Shown: positions 36,719 through 45,742, counted from the first letter of the stretch. The stretch: DNA of 64,000 nucleotides from CAYSGX01 sp964518215 (GCA_964518215.1 CAZFFP010000009.1:1-64000); one strand, 5' to 3'. Made by a program: numbers and translations. The notes: generated by a model from the letters alone, not told the origin.

Positions 36719-38293
36719 TTATTCCTTCACCACTTTTTTAGTAATGCTTACTCCATTGCTTAGGATGATTTTGCAGTAGTATAAGCATGTTGGCAAATGA
36801 GATATATTAAATTCATCCCCCGCAGACGCACCATGCCTGCACGCGCCCCCTTCGCTTGCGCCACATTGCCCGCACACAAGGGGGACATTTTTACCCACTA
36901 TATCATACATTGTGATGCTTTGAATTCTTTCTTGTGTGTTTTCTGTCTGAATGTGTAATACTCCGGTGGTGGGGTTGGGGAATACACGCAAATATGAATC
37001 AGCATTACCATGCTCCTGAATTGAAGTAATACAATCGGGATAAGGTTGATAGTAACAATTTGGGTCGGTAAGCCCGCAGTAATCGCCCATGCAACCATTG
37101 CTGTCAATTTTCAAGAGCCAAAATTCAGAATAGTTTTTTTCGCTTGCTCCCCCCATTACAATAAAACCACCATCATTGGTTGGCTCCACATCTTCGGGTC
37201 TGGTATAACTAAATCTATTATTGGTTCTGCTATAATAGCCGTATCGTTTTTCCCATAGTAAATTACCATCGTTATCAAATCTTAATATTAATGCCACCTC
37301 ATCTTCTCTGCCGCTAATATTGTCCACAATTGAGCCGGCATAAATATATCCTTCTCCCGGTGCAACTTCTCTTGTAACTGCCACTACCGCCACCTTATTA
37401 TTATAGTAATAGTATGACCACAATATGTTACCACTTGTGTCAACTTTTAATATTGTGGTCATTACTATTGGATAACCCCCGGGCTGAACAATGCCTAAGG
37501 AATCCATACAGGTAGTAATAATATATGTGCTGTCGGATGAACTTGTTATGTTTCCACCACAGTCGTCTCTTGGGGTTCCGAAACTTTTTTTCCAAAGTTC
37601 ATTGCCCAAGCTGTCGGTTTTCATCAAATAAGTATCATACCCAAAGGCTGTAGAAGTATAACCATCACCACAAAGCATATATCCTCCGTCATGAGCATTT
37701 ACAATACTTAAGGCTCTTGCAAAGCCGGGCTGGTGATATGTTTTCTCCCACTCTAAATTTCCAAGACTATCTGTTTTCACAAGATAAAACTTGCCATTAT
37801 TGCCTGCTGTCCGGTTTGCCTGACCACACAAAGCAAAGCCTCCATCGGGAGTTTCTACTGCTTTGTAACCTAAATCATCATTATAACCTCCAAATCTTTT
37901 TACAAAAACAGTGTCGCCATTTAAGTTGAATTTGACCAGCAAAGCCTGAAGATGCATTCATGAAGTATCTTGTTCTGTCAGCGCAGCAATATACCCATCA
38001 GATATTTTTTTGAAGGTTCCAGGAAGCCCTCCATAATGAGTATTTCCTATTTCGCCATAAAAACTGCTGTCTGTTTTTTCTCCCTCACTATTTGTCCATA
38101 TCAATATGGTTCCTTTCCACCCGCCTGTTAAAGAATAATCGCGCCCTAAACCCATCAGCACATAAGATGAATCTTCAGCAACTACAGACACCGGGCCAAT
38201 TAGATTGTTTCCATAGCCGATGACCTTATTGAGATATTGGCTTTGAGCAAATGCGTAGCAAAAAATAAATATGGAAACAAAAAAACTTCTCAT
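36719..38293 (-). pseudogene. T9SS-sorted secreted protein split by an in-frame TGA (about 523 codons)
   Basis: One frame runs from ATG 38293 to the stop at 36719 except for a single TGA at 37960-37958. The first part (111 aa) has a signal peptide (MRSFFVSIFIFCYAFAQ); the second part starts with ATG immediately after the TGA and continues the same repeat pattern (DTVFVKRFGGYNDDLGYKAV; KTDSLGNELWKKSFGT; LWEKRYGY), a beta-propeller-like repeat of outer-surface proteins. A T9SS sorting domain begins near YLRVFPNPTTGVLHIQTEN. The sequence may be a recent nonsense mutant, a sequencing error, or restart translation at the adjacent ATG. A repeat insert lies within its sorting domain (see 36814). Confidence 0.8.
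36814..36886 (-). repeat. GC-rich repeat inserted in frame in the sorting domain
   Basis: On the minus strand this 73-base block starts GTCCCCCTTG and ends GGGGGATG, and encodes VPLVCGQCGASEGGACRHG followed by ASAGDE. It is much richer in GC than the gene around it. Its ends and the internal GCGGG and AGCGA motifs match the intergenic repeat at 22580-22630. Confidence 0.6.
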
Positions 38294-38429
38294 CTTAATA
38301 TCATTAGCTTACTATTTGTTACTCTATCTTTTTCTTTCAAATATCAGTAAAGTTCATTAAAGTTCGAATCATCGTTTGTAGCGGCATTACCTTAAAACTA
38401 ATACTTACGGCTAATGGCTTATGGCTACA

Positions 38430-38443
38430 TTGACAAATATCAT
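38430..38443 (+). promoter_or_regulatory. Possible FNR/CRP-family site upstream of ccoI
   Basis: TTGACAAATATCAT resembles the FNR palindrome TTGATnnnnATCAA, with the core TTGA-N6-TCA intact and mismatches at the inner T and the outer A. It is centred about 73 bases before the ccoI ATG. FNR-type control of cbb3 genes is common, but one imperfect site is weak evidence. Confidence 0.3.
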
Positions 38444-38509
38444 CTTCCTCCACAACAAACATCACAAGTATGGCACGACAGAAAAACGCAACTTTGCATA
38501 TAATTATAA

Positions 38510-40921
38510 ATGAGTCGGATGTCTGTTGCCGTTGAACAAAAGGTAAAATGCTATCATTGTGGCGATGCGTGCGAAAGTGTGCCTGTGCTTTTCGATGAGA
38601 AAGAATTTTGTTGCGAAGGCTGCAAAACAGTGTATGAAATTTTGAACCAAAACGAACTATGCGACTACTATAATATTGAAAAGCATCCCGGACTGACGCT
38701 CAAAAAGCCCAAATCCAAATCGCACTTCGGTTATTTAGACGATGAAGAAATAAAAAACAAAATTCTCGATTTTAGAAGCGACACGTTGGAAAAAGTAACT
38801 TTCCGCATTCCGCAGATTCATTGCGCCTCTTGTGTGTGGCTGTTGGAAAATCTTTACAAACTGGCTCCGGGCGTTTCTGTTTCGCAAGTAAATTTTATGC
38901 GGAAGGAAGCCTATATCGCTTTTCATCCCCAAACCATTTCGCTGCGCGAAGTGGTAGAGGTGATGACATCTATCGGCTATGAACCTGAAATAAACCTGAA
39001 TGATGTAGAGCATAGCAAGCCGAAAAAAGACCGCATACTTATTTACCGATTGGGGGTTGCAGGTTTTGCTTTTGGCAACGTGATGTTGTTGAGTTTTCCC
39101 GAATATTTGGGCTTAGACAGTTTGAAGGAAAACGATTTTTACAAATATTTCGGTTACTGGAATTTGCTGTTGTCGCTGCCCGTGTTTTTCTTCAGCGCAT
39201 GGGGCTATTTGGATTCGGCATGGAAAAGCATGAAGCAAAAGCAAATGCACTTAGATATTCCGATTGCATTGGGCATTGTGGCATTGTTTGGCAGAAGTGT
39301 TTTTGAAATTGTTTCACAAACAGGGGCGGGCTATACCGATTCCTTAGCCGGGCTTATTTTTTTCATGCTCACAGGGAAATGGTTTCAGAATCATACCTAC
39401 GAGCAACTCTCTTTCGAGCGCGATTACAAAAGTTATTTTCCGGTGGCGGTGTCGAAAATTGAAAATAACGGAGAAGAAAAAAACATTCCCGTTTCGCGTA
39501 TCGAAGCGGGCGATATTATCAGAATCAGGCATGGAGAAATAATTCCTGCCGATGGTGTGCTATTGGATGAGCAAGCACATATTGATTATAGTTTTGTAAC
39601 GGGCGAATCGGTTCCGGTGCGTTGCGCACAAGGAACTTTGGTGTATGCGGGAGGCAGACAAACAGGCAGTTCGATTACGCTGAAAGTGAATCGGAAAGTT
39701 TCTCAATCGTATCTTACCCGTTTGTGGAATCACGAGTCGTTTCAGAAAAACAATACCAAGCAACTCACTTCTCTTGCCAATCAGGTGAGCCAATGGTTTA
39801 CACCTTTAATTTTATTTATTGCCTTGGTATCGGGCATATACTGGGGCTTTACCGAAAACTGGAGCAAAGCAGCATTGGTGTTCACTGCCGTGTTGATTGT
39901 GGCGTGTCCTTGCGCTTTGGCGCTATCGAGTCCGTTTACGTTGGGCAATGCCATGCGCGTGTTGGGCAAGCACAAATTTTATCTCAAAAACACTTTAGCC
40001 ATAGAATCGCTGGCTGCTGTTGACCATATTGTTTTCGATAAAACCGGAACGCTTACGCTGAATGACGAAAGCGAAACGGAATATTCCGGAATAGAACTTT
40101 CTGCTTTAGAAAAATTATCCATTTATGAGTTGTGCCGACAATCGGGGCATCCGGTGAGCAAACTCATAGCTACGAATCTGAAAAAGCAGTTGTCGGAACA
40201 AAATATACTTCAGTTAGAAAATTATTCTGAAAATATCGGACTGGGTATTGAAGGAGCAGTAAACGGAATGAAAATAAAAATCGGTTCCGCGAAATTTTTC
40301 GATTTAAATGAAAATGAATCTTCCCGCACTTATGTAAGCATTGATGGCGGGGTGAAAGGAAGTTTTCTTTTCAAACCAAAATATCGGGAGCAGCTTTCGG
40401 AAGTAATACAAGCCTTGAAAAAAGACTATCAGCTATCCTTGATTTCGGGCGATAAAGACAGCGACAAAGCCGCGCTCACACAAAAATTCGGCAGCGATAC
40501 GCCACTGCATTTTAATCAAAGTCCGCACGATAAATTGGCGTATATCCAAAATCTTCAGCAGCAAAACCACAAAGTATTGATGATGGGCGATGGGCTGAAC
40601 GATGCCGGAGCCTTGCAAAAGAGCGATGCGGGCATTGCCGTGAGCGACAATATCAATAATTTTTCTCCCGCCTGCGATGCCATTTTAGATGGCGCACATT
40701 TTTCACGGTTCCCCAAAATTTTAGCTTACAGCAAAACGGCTGTCAATCTTGTCAAAGCGGCTTTTGTTATTTCGCTGTTGTATAATGTGGTAGGTGTGAG
40801 TTTTGCGGTTCAGGGACTACTCTCTCCTTTGGTGGCTGCCATCATCATGCCTTTAAGTTCTATCAGTGTGGTGGTGTTTGGAACGCTCTCTACTCGTTTT
40901 GCAGGCAAAAAACTGAATTAA
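38510..40921 (+). CDS. ccoI: Copper-translocating P-type ATPase CcoI/FixI (803 aa)
   Basis: Exports or delivers Cu(I) across the inner membrane for cbb3 oxidase maturation. An N-terminal cysteine-rich region (CYHCGDACE, FCCEGCKTVYEIL) precedes a heavy-metal-associated domain with IHCASCVWLLENL. Further on are SYFPVAVSKIE, the phosphatase TGES motif, the CPC ion-binding motif in IVACPCALALSSPF, the DKTGTLTL phosphorylation site, and GDGLNDAGALQKSDAGIAVS. The architecture with the DUF2318-like ferredoxin-type head is that of CcoI. The start is ATG 38510 or 38519. It is separated from the main cco operon by 2.4 kb. Confidence 0.93.
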   Translation: MSRMSVAVEQKVKCYHCGDACESVPVLFDEKEFCCEGCKTVYEILNQNELCDYYNIEKHPGLTLKKPKSKSHFGYLDDEEIKNKILDFRSDTLEKVTFRIPQIHCASCVWLLENLYKLAPGVSVSQVNFMRKEAYIAFHPQTISLREVVEVMTSIGYEPEINLNDVEHSKPKKDRILIYRLGVAGFAFGNVMLLSFPEYLGLDSLKENDFYKYFGYWNLLLSLPVFFFSAWGYLDSAWKSMKQKQMHLDIPIALGIVALFGRSVFEIVSQTGAGYTDSLAGLIFFMLTGKWFQNHTYEQLSFERDYKSYFPVAVSKIENNGEEKNIPVSRIEAGDIIRIRHGEIIPADGVLLDEQAHIDYSFVTGESVPVRCAQGTLVYAGGRQTGSSITLKVNRKVSQSYLTRLWNHESFQKNNTKQLTSLANQVSQWFTPLILFIALVSGIYWGFTENWSKAALVFTAVLIVACPCALALSSPFTLGNAMRVLGKHKFYLKNTLAIESLAAVDHIVFDKTGTLTLNDESETEYSGIELSALEKLSIYELCRQSGHPVSKLIATNLKKQLSEQNILQLENYSENIGLGIEGAVNGMKIKIGSAKFFDLNENESSRTYVSIDGGVKGSFLFKPKYREQLSEVIQALKKDYQLSLISGDKDSDKAALTQKFGSDTPLHFNQSPHDKLAYIQNLQQQNHKVLMMGDGLNDAGALQKSDAGIAVSDNINNFSPACDAILDGAHFSRFPKILAYSKTAVNLVKAAFVISLLYNVVGVSFAVQGLLSPLVAAIIMPLSSISVVVFGTLSTRFAGKKLN

Positions 40922-40960
40922 TAATAATCCGGTAAACCCAATTATAGCCCACGGTTGATA

Positions 40961-41010
40961 TAGCCCAATATATAGCCTACGGTTTAAACCGTGGGCTATA
41001 TATTGGGCTA
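40961..41010. repeat. Near-perfect 50-bp palindrome
   Basis: The left arm TAGCCCAATATATAGCCTAC and the right arm GTGGGCTATATATTGGGCTA meet at GGTTTAAACC, with a single mismatched pair in 25. A partial copy (AGCCCACGGTTGATATAGCC) lies directly upstream at 40946. It sits between ccoI and crtB and could act as a bidirectional terminator, but lacks a T-run. Likely a repetitive extragenic palindrome. Confidence 0.75.
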
Positions 41011-41172
41011 TTAGACTATATATTTCAACCTAAATAACGACCAACAATGAACCTATATGGAGTAATTTCGGTAAAGAGTATTATTACCTGAAAAAATTAA
41101 TGAACTATTATTACCAAAAGTTAAAAACAATATTTCAGCTTCTATGTTTATCATTGCATACCCGACTTAACC

Positions 41173-42009
41173 ATGTTAAAACTATTCGACAAAACTAATT
41201 TTGAATGCAGCAGGCTCATCACCAGAGCATACAGCACCTCTTTTTCTTTAGGAATCATGACTTTAGATAAAAGCCTTCACGAGCCGATTTATGCCATATA
41301 TAGCTATGTGCGTTTTGCCGATGAAATTGTAGATACTTTTCACGATTACGACAAAGCCAAACTTTTGGCAGACTATAAATCAGATACTTACAAAGCATTG
41401 TATGAAAGAATAAGTTTTAATCCGGTATTGCATGCTTTTCAAAAAACTGTTCATGAGTATAAAATTGACATCGGTTTGATTGATGCTTTTCTGCACAGCA
41501 TGGAAATGGATTTGGAAGATAAGAAGTATGACAATTCCCTATATAATGAATACATATTTGGCTCAGCCGAAGTAGTGGGGCTGATGTGCCTGAAAGTTTT
41601 TTGCAAAGGCGATAATGAATTGCATGATAAACTTCAATATTATGCTCGTGCCTTGGGCGCTGCTTTTCAGAAAGTGAATTTTTTACGCGATATGAAAAGC
41701 GATTATCAGGAGCGGGGAAGAATTTATTTTCCGGGAATTGAATTTGAAACTTTCGATGAGCAGGTGAAAAAACAAGTTGAACAAAACATTCAGCACGATT
41801 TTGACGAAGCCTATAAAGGCATCATGTTATTGCCTAAGTCATCGCGCAAAGGAGTTTATTTGGCATATAAATATTACCTGGCGCTTTTCAACAAAATTAA
41901 AAAAGCCAATGTAGCATTGGTGCAGCAAGAACGCATAAGGGTATCCGACACCAAAAAAATGCACATACTCCTCAATACCTATTTGCAAAGCAGTCTAAAT
42001 CTGATTTAA
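41173..42009 (+). CDS. crtB: Phytoene/squalene synthase family protein (278 aa)
   Basis: Head-to-head prenyl transferase that condenses two GGPP into phytoene (first carotenoid step). The two Asp-rich motifs are YVRFADEIVDTFHDYD and FLRDMKSDYQERGRIYFP; the N-terminal SRLITRAYSTSFSLGIMTLD is typical of CrtB. A squalene synthase role cannot be excluded from motifs alone, but the lycopene cyclase immediately downstream favours carotenoid synthesis. The dehydrogenase crtI is not in the window. Confidence 0.9.
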   Translation: MLKLFDKTNFECSRLITRAYSTSFSLGIMTLDKSLHEPIYAIYSYVRFADEIVDTFHDYDKAKLLADYKSDTYKALYERISFNPVLHAFQKTVHEYKIDIGLIDAFLHSMEMDLEDKKYDNSLYNEYIFGSAEVVGLMCLKVFCKGDNELHDKLQYYARALGAAFQKVNFLRDMKSDYQERGRIYFPGIEFETFDEQVKKQVEQNIQHDFDEAYKGIMLLPKSSRKGVYLAYKYYLALFNKIKKANVALVQQERIRVSDTKKMHILLNTYLQSSLNLI

Positions 42010-42046
42010 TTTTTTAGTTAACCCGATGATAATAATGTGTAACAAC

Positions 42047-42730
42047 ATGGTGTATTTGTATTTATTGTTGTTCACGGCATTTTTCCCATTGTTTCTTTCT
42101 TTTGATAGAAATGTTCGCTTTTACCGAAAATGGAAATACTTTTTTCCGGCAGTGATTATTCCGGCTGCTGCATTTATTTTTTGGGATTATTATTTCACTC
42201 AAAAAGGCATATGGGGATTCAATGAAAATTATGTTATGGGAGCATATTTATTCGGACTTCCTTTGGAAGAAATAGCCTTTTTTTTGGTGATTCCCTTTGC
42301 ATGTGTATTTGTGTATGAGTGTTTGAATTTTTATGTGAAAAAAGATTATCTGCAATCTTTCGCGCCATATATTTCAGCTTTTGTTTCGTTGGCTTTAACG
42401 GGTATTGCCATATTCCATTTAGATAAACTTTATACTTCCACTACTTTTTTATTAACTGCTGCTTTGATTATTATCGTTCAATGGATAATAAAAGCGAAAT
42501 ATATCGGCAGATTTTACTTCTCTTTTCTCCTTATCATTTTCCCGTTCTTTCTCATTAATGGCATTTTAACATACCTGCCTGTGGTATGGTATAACGATGC
42601 ATATAATCTTGGCATTCGCATCATCACCATTCCGGTGGAAGATGTGTTTTACGGCTTCTCGCTGCTACTTGCCACCGTGATCATTTACGAAAAACTTCAG
42701 AAGAAGAAAGAGGTTTGTTGTCAAAATTGA
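42047..42730 (+). CDS. Lycopene cyclase, fused CrtYcd type (227 aa)
   Basis: A membrane enzyme that closes beta-ionone rings on lycopene. It comprises two related halves with six or seven helices: the first half has WGFNENYVMGAYLFGLPLEE (PLEE motif), the second ends IPVEDVFYGFSLLL (PVED motif). These two motifs define the CrtYc/CrtYd cyclase family; here both halves are in one chain. ATG 42047 (MVYLYLLLFTAFFPLFLSF) is preferred; an ATG at 42026 would add seven residues. It follows crtB by 37 bases. Confidence 0.9.
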   Translation: MVYLYLLLFTAFFPLFLSFDRNVRFYRKWKYFFPAVIIPAAAFIFWDYYFTQKGIWGFNENYVMGAYLFGLPLEEIAFFLVIPFACVFVYECLNFYVKKDYLQSFAPYISAFVSLALTGIAIFHLDKLYTSTTFLLTAALIIIVQWIIKAKYIGRFYFSFLLIIFPFFLINGILTYLPVVWYNDAYNLGIRIITIPVEDVFYGFSLLLATVIIYEKLQKKKEVCCQN

Positions 42731-42760
42731 ATTTTTCGTAAATTGAAAAAAAATTACGTT

Positions 42761-44161
42761 ATGAAAGCATTACTCACATTGCTGCTGTCGGGTTTCATAA
42801 CAATGGTTACAGCCACCCATCTTACCGGAGCATATATATCGGTGCAGCACATAAACGGACTAACTTATGAAGCAAGCGTTCACCTGATAACCACCAATAT
42901 TTCTATGCCCCCCGATAAGGATACGGTGATGATTTTTTGGGGCGATGGAAATACGACAACACTTACAAGAATTATAGAAGATTCTACGATTGGTGCCGAC
43001 AAAAAAATGAATATATACAGTGGCGTTCTTACTTTTCCTTCGGAAGGATTTTATACATTGAGTTATATCGAACCTAACAGAATGGCAAGTATAATCAACT
43101 CAACAAATTCGGTCAACACTACGCTATATGTCGAAACAATGATAGCGGCATTTCCCAACTCTCATTGCGAAAACAACTCGCTAATAATAGCGGGGTTCGA
43201 TGCACACAGTATGGGTGTTGGAAATAGGGTTCAACTTGCTTACTCTGCCTTCGACCCCGATGGCGACAGTTTGAGTTATGAATTAATAACTCCTCAAATC
43301 GCTCAAGGTATTCCTATACCGGGTTATGTTCCTCCCGGTTCTATAAATCCTTCAAGCCTATTTATTATATATGAAAATGGTGTTGTTGAGTGGAATGCTC
43401 CCGGTATGGCAGGGATGTATCTTTTTGCTGTAAAAATTTCCGAATGGAAAAACGGTTACAAATACGGGCACACCATAATTGACAATATGATTGGTGTATT
43501 CAATTCGGCTTCGTTCGGAAATTTCCTGAATATTGACAGTCTCGTAAACAACATAAACGGCACTTATCGCATAGATTTGAATCCGGGCGATACACTTCGA
43601 TTAGAAGGATTAAGTTTCGGAAGCGCTACGCCTTCTCCCGATAATTACTCGTTAGAAATCATTTCAGAAATCGGCTCGCTTTCCGATTCCGTTTATGCAA
43701 CTGCCCATGCAGCATTGACCGACTTATTTTGGGCAACTCAGACTTCCGATGCGCGGCAACAACCCTATAGCATTATTCTCAGAGGCAAAGCATCGCTTGG
43801 TTCAATACAAAATTTTAACGACCGGGTGTTGCAGGTGTTTGTGTCGGGAGGCGCTCCGTCAAGTTGCACCGAGTTGCCTGAATTCACTTCGATTGAAAGT
43901 AAATGGTCAGATAATTACTTAAAAATTTACCCCAACCCATTGCCATCAGATTCAAAAATAAATATCGTTTCAGAGCAAATTATTTCCGGATATACGGTAT
44001 ATGATATTTTTGGGAAAATAATCATGCAGCGGCAACACATCAATTCTGCGGAATGTATTGTTGAAACCGATGTATTGGCTTCAGGCATGTATTTTCTGCA
44101 AGTGAATTATGATGCCCCAAACATTTCTCAAACAATGAAAATTTTGAAAGGCGCTTTCTGA
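42761..44161 (+). CDS. Secreted protein with PKD-like region and T9SS sorting domain (466 aa)
   Basis: Start ATG 42761 (MKALLTLLLSGFITMVTATH) with a signal peptide; a TTG six codons earlier is less likely. The middle has a TVMIFWGDGNTTTLTR strand as in PKD domains, and FDPDGDSLSYELITP as in cadherin-like or Ig-like modules. The C-terminus is a T9SS sorting domain (LKIYPNPLPSDSKINIVS ending YDIFGKIIMQRQ and ASGMYFLQVNYD). It is exported through T9SS to the cell surface or medium. Binding role unknown. It lies between the lycopene cyclase and a ghost of a second cyclase copy. Confidence 0.85.
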   Translation: MKALLTLLLSGFITMVTATHLTGAYISVQHINGLTYEASVHLITTNISMPPDKDTVMIFWGDGNTTTLTRIIEDSTIGADKKMNIYSGVLTFPSEGFYTLSYIEPNRMASIINSTNSVNTTLYVETMIAAFPNSHCENNSLIIAGFDAHSMGVGNRVQLAYSAFDPDGDSLSYELITPQIAQGIPIPGYVPPGSINPSSLFIIYENGVVEWNAPGMAGMYLFAVKISEWKNGYKYGHTIIDNMIGVFNSASFGNFLNIDSLVNNINGTYRIDLNPGDTLRLEGLSFGSATPSPDNYSLEIISEIGSLSDSVYATAHAALTDLFWATQTSDARQQPYSIILRGKASLGSIQNFNDRVLQVFVSGGAPSSCTELPEFTSIESKWSDNYLKIYPNPLPSDSKINIVSEQIISGYTVYDIFGKIIMQRQHINSAECIVETDVLASGMYFLQVNYDAPNISQTMKILKGAF

Positions 44162-44211
44162 AAATTTTATTGAAGGTTCTCCATCGTTTGTGGGTAAATA
44201 TTCATTTATTA

Positions 44212-44304
44212 AAAGCCAATGCCGGATGGTTTGTGCATTTGCTTCTTACAGTAATGGTTTATGAGCATTTACAGAATAAAAAAGAGACCTGCTGTGAGCA
44301 TTGA
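44212..44304 (+). pseudogene. Decayed 3' end of a second lycopene cyclase gene
   Basis: In the frame ending at TGA 44302-44304 the peptide is VHLLLTVMVYEHLQNKKETC plus CEH. The intact cyclase (stop at 42730) ends SLLLATVIIYEKLQKKKEVC plus CQN. About 13 of 23 aligned residues are identical and both stop at the same point. Upstream of 44212 the frame runs without cyclase motifs, so only the end survives. The interval has no start codon or ribosome-binding site of its own. Confidence 0.6.
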
Positions 44305-44331
44305 TTACGAAGATTAATGCTTCAAAATACT

Positions 44332-44763
44332 CTAAGATTTTTGCTCCTCTGAAATCAAAAACTGTAAAGCATATTCATATCCTTTTAAACCCATGCCGCA
44401 AATAATAGCCTTAGCATGTTGTGCAATCAACGATTTTTTTCGGTAATCTTCACGGGCGTATGGATTGGAAATATGCACTTCAACAACCGGAACAGTGATG
44501 GCTACTACTGCATCGGCAATGGCTACCGAAGTATGCGTATAGCCAGCGGCATTTAAAATAATACCATCATATGTAAAGCCTGTTTCCTGAATTTTATCAA
44601 TAATTTCCCCTTCACTGTTGCTCTGAAAATATTCCAGATTGATTTCGGCATATTGCAACATGAGTTTTTCAAAAAAATCATCAAAGCTGCGGGTTCCGTA
44701 TATTTCAGGTTCGCGTTTGCCCAATAGATTCAGGTTGGGTCCGTTTATAACGATGACTTTCAT
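44332..44763 (-). CDS. aroQ: Type II 3-dehydroquinate dehydratase (143 aa)
   Basis: Shikimate pathway step 3: 3-dehydroquinate to 3-dehydroshikimate. Signature MKVIVINGPNLNLLGKREPEIYG-type start, FFQSNSEG-like QSNSEGEIIDKIQ, and INPGAYTHTS-equivalent LNAAGYTHTSVAIADA, then VEVHISNPYAREDYRKKS with the catalytic His. Length and motifs are normal. It is transcribed alone and divergent from xerD. Confidence 0.96.
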   Translation of the reverse strand: MKVIVINGPNLNLLGKREPEIYGTRSFDDFFEKLMLQYAEINLEYFQSNSEGEIIDKIQETGFTYDGIILNAAGYTHTSVAIADAVVAITVPVVEVHISNPYAREDYRKKSLIAQHAKAIICGMGLKGYEYALQFLISEEQKS

Positions 44764-44773
44764 CTTGAAGTTT

Positions 44774-44781
44774 TATGTTTG
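44774..44781 (+). promoter_or_regulatory. -7 promoter element (TATGTTTG) for xerD
   Basis: Exact TAnnTTTG match 50 bases before the xerD ATG. No clear -33 box is seen. The interval also serves the divergent aroQ. Confidence 0.4.
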
Positions 44782-44831
44782 CAAAGAAACGGGAAAAATC
44801 ACAATCATTTTCTCAGTTACAATAGAAAAGT

Positions 44832-45734
44832 ATGGATTGGCAAAGCAGCATTAAGGGTTTTAAAAATTATTTGCGATTGGAAAAATCGCTATCCAAAAAT
44901 TCGATTGATGCTTATTTGAGCGATATTGATAAACTGCATCAATACCTGTTGCTGATGGAAGACAAAACTTCGCCTACAGTAATCTCTTTACCGCAATTAG
45001 AGAAGTTCATCACTTACATACACAAACTCGGTTTGAACGACCGCTCACAGGCGCGCATCATTTCAGGCATCAGGGCATTTTACAAATATCTGCTCATGGA
45101 AGATGTGATTCATAACGACCCAACAGAATTATTGGAAGGTCCGAAATTGAGCCGCAAACTGCCCGATGTATTGAGTTATGACGAAATAATGGCAATCATC
45201 AATGCCTTGGATTTGAGTGTGGCGGAAGGCATGAGAAACAAGGCAATGCTTGAAACGCTTTATAGCTGCGGACTGCGAGTTTCGGAGTTGATTAATCTGA
45301 AAATTTCCAACCTTTTTCTCGATGTTGAATTTATTAAAGTAACCGGCAAAGGAGACAAAGAACGATTGATTCCCATTGGCAGAGACGCTATTAAATTCAT
45401 CAATATTTATCGCCATCAGGTTCGGGTAAATCAAGAAGTTCAAAAGGGTTTTGAAGATTATTTGTTTCTCAACAGAAGAGGCAAGGGATTGAGCCGCGTG
45501 ATGGTTTTTATTATCATAAAAGAATGTGCCGCTAAAGCGGGCATTACAAAAAATATCAGCCCCCACACTTTTCGGCATTCATTTGCCACACACTTGGTAG
45601 AAGGGGGCGCAGACCTGCGGGCTGTTCAGGAAATGTTGGGGCACGAATCTATTACCACTACAGAAATATACACGCATTTAGACCGTGCCTTTTTGAGAGA
45701 TACTATTTTGAAATATCATCCGAGATTTAAGTGA
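44832..45734 (+). CDS. xerD: Site-specific tyrosine recombinase XerD (300 aa)
   Basis: Resolves chromosome dimers at dif with XerC. The N-terminal SAM-like core-binding domain (KNYLRLEKSLSKNSIDAYLSDI) is followed by the catalytic domain with the RKHRHY residues: YSCGLRVSELINLKI (Arg), VTGKGDKERLIPIG (Lys), SPHTFRHSFATHLVEGGADL (His, Arg), QEMLGHESITTTEIYTH (His, Tyr). Length fits XerC/XerD. XerD is preferred because of the chromosomal housekeeping context, not from a specific diagnostic residue. Confidence 0.92.
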   Translation: MDWQSSIKGFKNYLRLEKSLSKNSIDAYLSDIDKLHQYLLLMEDKTSPTVISLPQLEKFITYIHKLGLNDRSQARIISGIRAFYKYLLMEDVIHNDPTELLEGPKLSRKLPDVLSYDEIMAIINALDLSVAEGMRNKAMLETLYSCGLRVSELINLKISNLFLDVEFIKVTGKGDKERLIPIGRDAIKFINIYRHQVRVNQEVQKGFEDYLFLNRRGKGLSRVMVFIIIKECAAKAGITKNISPHTFRHSFATHLVEGGADLRAVQEMLGHESITTTEIYTHLDRAFLRDTILKYHPRFK

Positions 45735-45742
45735 AAAACCGG

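Noticed and set aside
37958..37960. TGA considered as a recoded sense codon
   Set aside because: TGA ends other intact genes in the window (for example ccoS, ccoQ and pyrR), so the standard code applies.
40961..41010. Palindrome considered as a Rho-independent terminator for ccoI
   Set aside because: No T-tract on either strand and the stem is far longer than usual; kept as a repeat instead.
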